DNA of 28,087 bases from a virus: positions 1 to 28,087 of IMG/VR virus record IMGVR_UViG_3300020213_000616. The stretch is one strand, 5' to 3'. A program made the translations under genes and the position numbers. This document shows positions 16,882 through 22,149 of this stretch, piece by piece (the first letter of the stretch is position 1; every line of letters starts with the position of its first letter). The notes under the pieces were generated by a model. That model did no database searches and had not been told where the DNA came from. It worked only from the letters and a program-made list of their open reading frames with translations.

Positions 16882-16909
16882 TATATAACAATGTATTTGA
16901 GGTTATCAA
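16882..16909 (-). promoter_or_regulatory. Late-type promoter for portal
   Basis: On the minus strand, TTGATA (16909-16904) followed by ACCTCAA, a 16-bp spacer and TATATA (16887-16882) with a TG extension one base upstream. Only eight bases separate the -10 from the portal ATG, so the leader would be about 0-3 nt. Confidence 0.7.
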
Positions 16910-17196
16910 TCACGACTAACACGCACAACCCTGATTATGGCCTCGATAGTTACAGCAACACTCATCTTCGAGACAACGTTGGTGCAGGGGGGGCAGATTC
17001 TGATGTATTCTCCAGGGTAAAGCTCAAATAAGAACGGTTTAATCTCCTCAGGCACTTCACGCCCGCAGGTCTGACAACACCAAGCCTCTCTTATACGCTC
17101 TTTTTTAAGTCCATAGATGGCACCGCCATACTTAGACCACTTCCCTGTTTTTAGACCCTTAAGCGGGTCATCTTTGCCGGCAGGCTGGTTTGGCAT
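16906..17196 (-). CDS. Small zinc-binding protein upstream of portal
   Basis: A 96-residue protein with CCxxC (Cys40, Cys41, Cys44) and CxxC (Cys68, Cys71) in the pattern WCCQTCGREVPEEIKPF...RICPPC, a treble-clef-like zinc site. The N-terminus is Lys/Gly-rich (PLKGLKTGKWSKYGGAIYGL). The start at 17196 has AAGGAG seven bases upstream. The stop overlaps the -35 of the portal promoter. Role unknown; a small DNA- or terminase-associated factor is possible from context. Confidence 0.7.
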   Translation of the reverse strand: MPNQPAGKDDPLKGLKTGKWSKYGGAIYGLKKERIREAWCCQTCGREVPEEIKPFLFELYPGEYIRICPPCTNVVSKMSVAVTIEAIIRVVRVSRD

Positions 17197-17227
17197 GAGT
17201 TACTCCTTACTTTTATTCTACCTTTTT

Positions 17228-17319
17228 GTTACTTATCATCTACATCAAGTAGAGTCTTAATGTTACTTATCATTTTCCTATAATGTTACTTATCATTTTC
17301 CTATAATGTTACTTATCAT
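17228..17319. repeat. 23-bp tandem repeats with a GTTACTTATCAT core
   Basis: The 12-mer GTTACTTATCAT occurs at 17228, 17262, 17285 and 17308. The last three are spaced exactly 23 bp, with nearly identical flanks (TTTCCTATAAT between units). The first is 34 bp away and diverged outside the core. They fill most of the 148-bp gap between two leftward genes. The pattern suits an iteron-type origin site or a repeated operator. Confidence 0.75.
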
Positions 17320-17344
17320 TTCCCTATTTTGTACTTGGCATAGA

Positions 17345-17698
17345 CTATTTCTCCAATTCTTTTTTTACAGCGTCCCAAAGAGTGTCGCAAATGTTTATAA
17401 CACTATCCTCTCTTAGATTTAACGAAACCATTGATTTGTTGTGAGTCCAGTGACCACTATCTTCTAAAAACCCAATTATTTGACCGATTGAGAGCAATAA
17501 TTCTCCAGATTTCTTTTTCTCGTGGCTTGGGTTGAAGCAAATCTTACAAATTCCACTTTCATATTCATGCCCAGTTAAGCGATAACACTGCTGATTGGAA
17601 TCACCAGGCACGAACGGAGTGTTAAAAAAATCTCTCAATATATTATTTGAGATGTTGTCCAACTCACGAAGCTGATCCATAGTTATGTATTGCTTCAT
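17345..17698 (-). CDS. Mosaic small protein of the MKQ(H/Y)IT family
   Basis: A 117-residue protein in three parts. The first is a leader MKQYITMDQL shared with two other genes at 19150-19756. The second is a zinc module CYRLTGHEYESGICKIC (Cys38, His44, Cys51, Cys54), similar in order to the one in the 19753-19935 product. The third is a C-terminal block SIGQIIGFLEDSGHWTHNKS through DTLWDAVKKELEK, nearly identical to that of the 19424-19756 product. The ATG at 17698 overlaps the terminase stop (ATGA) with GGAGG five bases upstream. An ATG 12 nt further up is rejected on this basis. Function unknown; it looks assembled from reusable segments. Confidence 0.7.
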   Translation of the reverse strand: MKQYITMDQLRELDNISNNILRDFFNTPFVPGDSNQQCYRLTGHEYESGICKICFNPSHEKKKSGELLLSIGQIIGFLEDSGHWTHNKSMVSLNLREDSVINICDTLWDAVKKELEK

Positions 17699-18861
17699 CC
17701 TATCCTCCATTTATCTTTTTTATACGTTGAGAGGAGTGTCTCCTGCTGTGGGTTCATGCTTGCAATGGCATAGCGAATATCATCCATGTGGTGATTCAGA
17801 TAATCTACTGGCTCGTTTATGATCTTACCGTTCTTATCAGTCTGCCAGAGATAATTGCGATACTCCTTGATAGTGTTAACACTGCGCTTGGTTACTGATA
17901 TTCTTTGGTTTTGTACGAGCTGTATGCCTTGCAGAACAGATCCTTGGCCCTTAGTAGCAGGAAGTACGGTAACTCCATACGACTTAATCTCATCGTTTGA
18001 TTTAGGCTCAGAACTATCTGCAATGATTAATGCTCTTGGTAAGTTCTTAAATATGTTCGCTATCTCTGAGTTACCCAGACCCTTTTGGTGAACAACCTCA
18101 TCAATAATTATTCCACCGTTATATTTATAGATTCCGTCAGAGGCAGTAGGATCGTTAGTATACCCATAATCAAGCCCATACCGCTCCAATCTCGCTTCAT
18201 GTGGGACCTCGTCAATAATCTGCCAGCCGGTGTATATGCGTCCCTCGGATTCTCCAAGTTGACCAAGACCATACACATTCCACCAATTCTTATTCCCCCT
18301 GCGACTTTCAATAGAGTCGACAATTGATTGATCGAGTCCCTCATTATCTAAGTAGGTAAGAACGATAAAATCTACATCTCTGTTTGGTTTAACATCCGTA
18401 TCCCACCAGAACTCTGCTACTGGATTCCAGTCAAGCCATATCTCCTCACTTGTACGAATTTCTAATTGGTCGAAAGTTTCAAGAGGATTGTTGTTTGCTT
18501 CGTTCATGAATAATCTATGCCGTCTTGGACCGCGCACTTTATGTGGCATATCAAGAGAGAAGAACTCCATACGCGACCCGGTCTCAAAGGTGTAGACAAA
18601 ATCTGTTTTATTCCAAGATTTATCATTGAAGTAGTTGTGCGTCTGCATGATATTGAGAAAGTCTCGAATAGCACCACGCTTGAGATGAGGCATTGATTCA
18701 CTGGTGACTGAAGTTAGTTTAGGAGTCTTGTCGCTTTGTGATTTATCAATCAATATTTGGAGAATGGAAATAGTCTTTCCAGCAGAAGTTCCACCGGCTA
18801 CGCCGCGGATTCTCTTGTTTAGCTTAAGTAGTTTTTGGGTTGCTGTCGTTAATTTGTACAT
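17695..18861 (-). CDS. terL: Terminase large subunit (PBSX/Terminase_3-like)
   Basis: The 388-residue protein has both parts of a packaging motor. The ATPase has Walker A GGTSAGKT (23-30), Walker B RLFMNE (about 116-121) and the coupling segment LDWNP (about 144-148). The RNase H-like nuclease has GLDYGYTNDPTA (Asp231), IIADSSEPKS (Asp282) and NHHMDDIRYA (Asp360/Asp361) as metal ligands. KGQGSVLQGIQLVQ lies between them, as in PBSX-type terminases. It translocates DNA through the portal and cuts it. The start overlaps the small-subunit gene by 38 nt, with GGGGGA upstream of the ATG. All key residues are present. Confidence 0.95.
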   Translation of the reverse strand: MYKLTTATQKLLKLNKRIRGVAGGTSAGKTISILQILIDKSQSDKTPKLTSVTSESMPHLKRGAIRDFLNIMQTHNYFNDKSWNKTDFVYTFETGSRMEFFSLDMPHKVRGPRRHRLFMNEANNNPLETFDQLEIRTSEEIWLDWNPVAEFWWDTDVKPNRDVDFIVLTYLDNEGLDQSIVDSIESRRGNKNWWNVYGLGQLGESEGRIYTGWQIIDEVPHEARLERYGLDYGYTNDPTASDGIYKYNGGIIIDEVVHQKGLGNSEIANIFKNLPRALIIADSSEPKSNDEIKSYGVTVLPATKGQGSVLQGIQLVQNQRISVTKRSVNTIKEYRNYLWQTDKNGKIINEPVDYLNHHMDDIRYAIASMNPQQETLLSTYKKDKWRIG

Positions 18862-19138
18862 TAGATAATCCCCCTAGGATTGGGATAACGTGTGTGACTT
18901 CTACCTTCTGCTCAATCGCCTGACTTGGCATACCATCCATGTACGACCAGACCAACTTCTGAGCTGTTACATCGCCCTCAAGAGCCTTATTCATGATCGA
19001 CTTTCCTATTGCATCCTTGACCTCTGGCTTGCTCGCTAGCATCTCTTTGAACCACTCAGTAATAGAGTAGCCTTTTTTAGGTCTGCCGTTAGGATTATGC
19101 ACTTCGCCTGGTTTAAATGATGTTGATGTTTTTGCCAT
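18824..19138 (-). CDS. terS: Terminase small subunit-like DNA-binding protein
   Basis: A 104-residue protein starting MAKTSTSFKPGEVHNPNGRP. The FKPGxxxNPxGRPKG-like N-terminus is the hallmark of a DUF5681-type domain commonly found just before large terminase genes. Helices with SITEWFKEMLASKPEVKDAI and ALEGDVTAQKLVWSYMDGMP follow. The gene overlaps terL by 38 nt. Recognition of the packaging site is inferred from position and this N-terminal pattern. Confidence 0.75.
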   Translation of the reverse strand: MAKTSTSFKPGEVHNPNGRPKKGYSITEWFKEMLASKPEVKDAIGKSIMNKALEGDVTAQKLVWSYMDGMPSQAIEQKVEVTHVIPILGGLSNVQINDSNPKTT

Positions 19139-19149
19139 TTACTTGCCTT

Positions 19150-19419
19150 TTATTTTTTTACTTCCCAACTGTATAGAAATCGTTTTTGTATTTTCTTTCC
19201 AAACGTGAAAAGAGTCCTCCAAATAAAGCCAAAAACCCACTGATCGTCATTTCGCTCTCCCTCATCGTTATAGCTTTTCTGGATGTATGGAATCGGTATA
19301 CTTACGTAGTGTCTAGGGACAATCTCTTCCACCTCTACTTTAGAGCTGAAAGGAGAGGTTGTAAGCATGGCACTAATCGCCTTCTTAGCATAGAGCTCGT
19401 CTGTTATGTGTTGTTTCAT
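19150..19419 (-). CDS. Small protein with MKQHIT leader, unknown function
   Basis: An 89-residue protein whose first six residues and ribosome-site surroundings repeat those of the upstream gene, while the rest is unrelated. The body contains EVEEIVPRHYVSIPIPYIQK and an aromatic, basic C-terminus (WVFGFIWRTLFTFGKKIQKRF) that could lie on a membrane. The start at 19419 follows the upstream stop by four bases; GGAG within the end of the upstream gene may serve as ribosome site. It looks like an old leader joined to a new body. Confidence 0.55.
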   Translation of the reverse strand: MKQHITDELYAKKAISAMLTTSPFSSKVEVEEIVPRHYVSIPIPYIQKSYNDEGERNDDQWVFGFIWRTLFTFGKKIQKRFLYSWEVKK

Positions 19420-19423
19420 ACAA

Positions 19424-19756
19424 TTATCCCTTCTCCAATACTTCTTTTACAGCTTCCCAAAGAGTGTCGCAAATGTTTGTAACACTATCCTCTCTTAGAT
19501 TTAATGAAACCATTGATTTGTTGTGAAGCCAATGACCATTGTCTTCTAAAAACTCAATCATCTGACCGATTGAAAGAATTGGGTAATACTTAACACCAGA
19601 AGTACCCACAAAAGGAGTGTCTGCCTCTATCATCACCTTATACCTACCCTCAAAGTAAGCATGATCTCCAGGTCGAAGTCTCCACCAGTCTCTAAGCAAC
19701 TGTCTTTGTTTGTTTCCTAGCTCGTCGAATTGTTCTACTGTTATGTGTTGCTTCAT
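19424..19756 (-). CDS. Mosaic small protein of the MKQ(H/Y)IT family
   Basis: A 110-residue protein with leader MKQHITVEQFDELGNKQRQL, a middle part with a beta-like stretch (GRYKVMIEADTPFVG) and the C-terminal block SIGQMIEFLEDNGHWLHNKS through DTLWEAVKEVLEKG. It shares leader and C-terminal block with the 17345-17698 product but not the zinc module. The ATG overlaps the upstream stop (ATGA), with GGAG 11 bases before. Function unknown. Confidence 0.65.
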   Translation of the reverse strand: MKQHITVEQFDELGNKQRQLLRDWWRLRPGDHAYFEGRYKVMIEADTPFVGTSGVKYYPILSIGQMIEFLEDNGHWLHNKSMVSLNLREDSVTNICDTLWEAVKEVLEKG

Positions 19757-19935
19757 AGGTCATTCACTCCGCCACTAAAATATGCCAACTGGGTGTCTTT
19801 TCCACATCTCCTACAAATAGCGTCAGGCATTTTTATTCCTATAAAAGTGACCTCCATTTTTTGATACCTTTTCCGATTTGCTTTTGCCTCAGTATCATGC
19901 CCAGTTATTCGACAAATCATGTTTTTCATATTCAT
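19753..19935 (-). CDS. Small zinc-binding protein
   Basis: A 60-residue basic protein with MICRITGHDTEA (Cys8, His13) and AICRRCGKD (Cys41, Cys44), a C...GH...CxxC zinc site. The same site occurs in compact form in the 17345-17698 product. The start at 19935 has GGAA upstream; in-frame ATGs at residues 3 and 6 are alternatives. The stop overlaps the next ATG. Function unknown. Confidence 0.6.
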   Translation of the reverse strand: MNMKNMICRITGHDTEAKANRKRYQKMEVTFIGIKMPDAICRRCGKDTQLAYFSGGVNDL

Positions 19936-19965
19936 ACGGTTATTCCTTCGGCTTGTATCCTGCTA

Positions 19966-19992
19966 CTACTTTTCCAATTCTTCTTTTACTGC
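19966..19992 (-). pseudogene. Remnant 3' end of an MKQHIT-family gene
   Basis: Read in the frame different from groES, this stretch encodes AVKEELEK and a stop, matching the ends AVKKELEK and AVKEVLEKG of the two family members with about 20 of 24 bases conserved. The groES stop overlaps it. It looks like the scar of a recombination that placed groES on the tail of a third family copy. Confidence 0.5.
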
Positions 19993-20291
19993 ACAACCGC
20001 AATCAGATCTTCATACGTGAGAATCTGAAATTTTTTGTCGTCAGCATTCACCTCATAGCCACTCCACTTTTTGTAAAGCACTCTGTCGCCAACCTTCACT
20101 GGACACCTGATTTCTTTGCCATGTTCCGTCATAACGCTCTCGGAAGCAGCTACCACGGTGCCAATGCTATCCTTTTCTTCTTGAGTATCCGCTAAAAAAA
20201 TGCCTGAGGTCGTTTTTTCTGCAACTTCTTGCGGCTCAATCAGCACGAATCCGGCTAGTGGGTGAATGCTCTTGATGGTAAGTTGATCCAT
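19986..20291 (-). CDS. groES: GroES-like co-chaperonin
   Basis: A 101-residue protein of typical Cpn10 size. It has HPLAGFVLIEPQEVAEKTTS at the N-terminus, the mobile loop TTSGIFLADTQEEKDS that binds GroEL, then GTVVAASESV, a beta hairpin with KVGDRVLYKKWSGYEV, and ends FQILTYEDLIAVVQ, equivalent to the usual ..ILAVV. It would cap the host GroEL ring, probably to fold the phage capsid protein as T4 gp31 does. AAGGAGAG lies six bases before the ATG. It is the first leftward gene after the divergence point, so it may be the promoter-proximal gene of the block, although I see no convincing promoter there. Confidence 0.9.
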   Translation of the reverse strand: MDQLTIKSIHPLAGFVLIEPQEVAEKTTSGIFLADTQEEKDSIGTVVAASESVMTEHGKEIRCPVKVGDRVLYKKWSGYEVNADDKKFQILTYEDLIAVVQ

Positions 20292-20371
20292 ATTGTCTCT
20301 CCTTGGTCGTTCTTAATTACGCGACTGGCTAGTTCTACAATAGCACAAAAGAGGGTAGAATAGAAGAGTAT

Positions 20372-20794
20372 ATGAACTCATTTTGCATAACTTGCGACAA
20401 ATACTTCAACTCCCTCGGAGTGGCGAAATACTGCCCCCCTTGCAAAGAGAAGCGGCTTCCAAAGGCTCTCCCGAAGAAGAAGGAGTCTCTCTGCCTTACC
20501 CTCAAGGATCGCCAGAAGATCAACGCCTATGGCCGCTCAATTGGAGTCATTCAAGACTTCCGAGAGGTCAACGAAAAACTTGGGGATTTGTCGAGGCTTA
20601 AAAAAGACTACAAATCGAAGTTCGCCGATTCTATCCAGATAGAGGGTGGTTTCTTCTGTGACGTCTGTGGGAAAAGTCGCGCTGACCACTTTTTCAAGAA
20701 AGATTCTTCTGGGAAAAGAGATGGAACCTGTAGTTTCTGCCGGTATCAAAAGAAGAAGTATGGGGAAGCCTTCGCGTTTGATAACGACGCGTAG
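20372..20794 (+). CDS. Double zinc-ribbon protein, first rightward gene
   Basis: A 140-residue basic protein with two CxxC...CxxC sites: Cys5, Cys8, Cys21 and Cys24 (FCITCDK...KYCPPCKEKR), and Cys96, Cys99, Cys120 and Cys123 (FCDVCGKSRADHFFKK...GTCSFCRYQKKKY). A Lys-rich linker and a helix join them. The second finger is the same kind as in the 3759-3956 product. Two zinc sites around a basic middle suggest nucleic-acid binding. It is divergent from groES, where a regulator often lies. The ribosome site before the ATG at 20372 is weak (AGAAGAG). No nuclease motif was found. Confidence 0.7.
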   Translation: MNSFCITCDKYFNSLGVAKYCPPCKEKRLPKALPKKKESLCLTLKDRQKINAYGRSIGVIQDFREVNEKLGDLSRLKKDYKSKFADSIQIEGGFFCDVCGKSRADHFFKKDSSGKRDGTCSFCRYQKKKYGEAFAFDNDA

Positions 20795-20803
20795 TCTTTT
20801 ATT

Positions 20804-20812
20804 TGGTATAAT
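20804..20812 (+). promoter_or_regulatory. Extended -10 promoter in front of the structured region
   Basis: TGGTATAAT is a perfect -10 (20807-20812) with the TGn extension; no good -35 is visible. Initiation would fall near 20819, exactly at the left arm of a 21-bp imperfect inverted repeat. Confidence 0.5.
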
Positions 20813-20818
20813 AAACAC

Positions 20819-21430
20819 AACAAACCCTCGTTGGTATTGAACGGATAAGAAGTTCTCCAGATTTTCTCCCCGAAAATTTTCAATACCTGCGGGGGTTTGT
20901 TTATTCCCAAAAATTCGGCGCGGGTCGTTTTTTAAGGCTTTGATAGGGCTACGGTAGCCCCACCCTGAAAGAGCAATCTTTTCTCTCGGCTTATGAGAGC
21001 AAACTAATATACAGGACGGTTGAGGGAGCTGAGAAGCCGTTCTCCCCCCTACCCCCCTCTTAGAGAGAGCATAACATTGAGAGCGATTACTTCAGCCAGA
21101 TCATATTTCAATCTGGGGGACACACCCACCTAAAGCTCGAAGGGTCTTTGTGTCCATTTCTCATACAGTCCGGGTATCGGTCGCTTTATGAGCCTAGAGG
21201 GGTATTTTAACGTCGCACCCTCACATTAAAGTTCTCCTAGACGATTCCCAACAACCATATCTCCAATTGCTTAGCGATGCAAGGCTCTGTTTAGAAAACG
21301 GCAAAAAAGCTCTAGAAGGATCACCTCGCATAGTCTTGTGGACGCCGCCAAGTGATTTTTCTAAAGCTCTCGATGTATCAATATAAAAGCACACTAAAGG
21401 GAAAAAATCAACAGACCCAGCCTCACAATC
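20819..21430 (+). ncRNA. Candidate large structured RNA in a gene-free region
   Basis: No convincing gene lies between 20795 and 21488. Helices found by eye for the plus-strand RNA: 20820-20840 with 20880-20900 (18 Watson-Crick, 2 G-U, 1 mismatch); 20946-20951 with 20955-20960; 20980-20987 with 20995-21003 (one bulge); 21013-21021 with 21035-21043 (9 pairs, 2 G-U); 21080-21086 with 21181-21187 enclosing hairpins 21096-21116, 21118-21155 and 21170-21180; 21308-21324 with 21352-21368 (16 of 17 paired, 2 G-U). Seven G-U pairs on plus would be A-C mismatches on minus, against one case the other way, so plus is favoured. A weak terminator-like stem and T6 at about 20913-20934 could end a shorter RNA. 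Boundaries are uncertain. Large phage RNAs such as GOLLD and ROOL are the nearest concept; identity not established. Confidence 0.5.
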
Positions 21431-21436
21431 TCACTC

Positions 21437-21465
21437 TTGACACTGGGGTGCAGGTCGTTTATAGT
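21437..21465 (+). promoter_or_regulatory. Sigma70-like early promoter
   Basis: TTGACA (21437-21442), a 17-bp spacer and TATAGT (21460-21465). It leads into the small-gene cluster starting at 21489, whose ATG has GGGGAG upstream. Confidence 0.75.
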
Positions 21466-21488
21466 TGAGTGAAACAAGGGGAGAAAAG

Positions 21489-21656
21489 ATGGATCAATTA
21501 CTTGAAATACACCAGTCAATGAGAGTGAGCCGAAGCGTGTACCACTTCGAGGTGTACTGCGAATACTGTGGCGAAGAGACCACAGAGCTTTATGACGAAG
21601 ACACCGGCTGGATGTACCTTTGCGCTTGCTCAAACAATAAGGAGGGCTTTTTATGA
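21489..21656 (+). CDS. Small zinc-binding protein
   Basis: A 55-residue protein with CEYCGEE (Cys24, Cys27) and LCAC (Cys45, Cys47), probably one zinc site. The ATG at 21489 is preceded by AAGGGGAG at good spacing; a TTG in frame further up is rejected because it lacks a ribosome site and lies at the predicted transcript start. It is the first gene after the 21437 promoter, and its stop overlaps the next ATG. Function unknown. Confidence 0.7.
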   Translation: MDQLLEIHQSMRVSRSVYHFEVYCEYCGEETTELYDEDTGWMYLCACSNNKEGFL

Positions 21657-21769
21657 AGCTTTACGTCTTAAAGAAGAAGCGCGAGACAATCTCCCTCGCG
21701 GTATATCTCCCATGGGTTCTTGTCTTCTGGTTGATCGCAGCACTCATTCTCACACAGAAAGGGTTTTAG
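21653..21769 (+). CDS. 38-residue single-pass membrane protein
   Basis: The product starts MKLYVLKKKRETISLAVYLP, a basic cytoplasmic end, followed by one hydrophobic helix (LAVYLPWVLVFWLIAALILT) and a short QKGF tail, so N-in topology is expected. AAGGAGG lies seven bases upstream, and the ATG overlaps the preceding stop (ATGA). These translation signals make it credible despite its length. Function unknown. Confidence 0.7.
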   Translation: MKLYVLKKKRETISLAVYLPWVLVFWLIAALILTQKGF

Positions 21770-21770
21770 T

Positions 21771-21977
21771 ATGACATACAAGCAACTTGGGTGGGAGCTA
21801 TCCTTTGTGCAGCAGCAACTTGTGTCAGCAGATCCCTATATGGTCGGGGTTAAGAGATCATTCGATCAAATCCAAAGAGCTTCGTCAGACCTAGCGGCCA
21901 TCATGACCCACATAAGGGAGCTTGAGGTTGAGCATGAGAACCTGCTTGAGGAGTTAGGAACAAATGATCTCGCCTGA
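21771..21977 (+). CDS. Small helical protein, unknown function
   Basis: A 68-residue protein, mostly amphipathic helix: VGVKRSFDQIQRASSDLAAI and MTHIRELEVEHENLLEELGT, the latter with heptad spacing, so a short coiled coil is likely. It starts one base after the preceding stop, with AAAGGG before the ATG. The next gene starts inside its last codons. No motif was recognised. Confidence 0.65.
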   Translation: MTYKQLGWELSFVQQQLVSADPYMVGVKRSFDQIQRASSDLAAIMTHIRELEVEHENLLEELGTNDLA

Positions 21978-22137
21978 CGCCCTTTTCTTCTTCACAACCC
22001 TCTTTTTCGTACTCGGCACCTGGTTTGGGATGTACCTAAGCTACTCAATGGGTCTTTATCCGAGAGACCAGTGGGGCAGACAAAAGCAGTGTGTCATGCC
22101 TATTGACACTCTAGCGACAAACATCTATAATAAATGA
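21964..22137 (+). CDS. 57-residue single-pass membrane protein
   Basis: The product has one hydrophobic helix near the N-terminus (ALFFFTTLFFVLGTWFGMYL) and a polar C-terminal tail. It overlaps the end of the preceding gene by 14 nt. The tail codons from about 22103 onward coincide with a perfect promoter, so the protein's last residues (DTLATNIYNK) are dictated by promoter sequence. This suggests that either the promoter captured the gene end or the true product is under little constraint there. Function unknown. Confidence 0.6.
   Translation: MISPDALFFFTTLFFVLGTWFGMYLSYSMGLYPRDQWGRQKQCVMPIDTLATNIYNK
22103..22131 (+). promoter_or_regulatory. Consensus early promoter for the recombination genes
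   Basis: TTGACA (22103-22108), a 17-bp spacer and TATAAT (22126-22131), a perfect sigma70 match. The first 17 bases TTGACACTCTAGCGACA are identical to the promoter at 27393. GGGAGAG and the ATG of the ERF gene follow within 20 bases. Confidence 0.9.
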
Positions 22138-22149
22138 AAGGGAGAGAAT

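Noticed and set aside
16874-16909. Upstream TTG start extending the portal protein by 12 residues
   Set aside because: The TTG is part of the -35 hexamer of the portal promoter and would not be in the transcript; the ATG at 16873 fits better.
17228-17319. The repeat array as a CRISPR
   Set aside because: Units are contiguous 23-bp tandem repeats with no unique spacers and no cas genes nearby.
20537-20818. Minus-strand ORF opposite the zinc-ribbon gene
   Set aside because: It mirrors the plus-strand gene, which has clear CxxC pairs and normal composition; the antisense product shows no motif or ribosome site.
20909-20935. Intrinsic terminator formed by CGGC, GCGG loop, GTCG and T6
   Set aside because: The stem is only four pairs, one of them G-U; too weak to call on its own, though it could mark the end of a short RNA from 20819.
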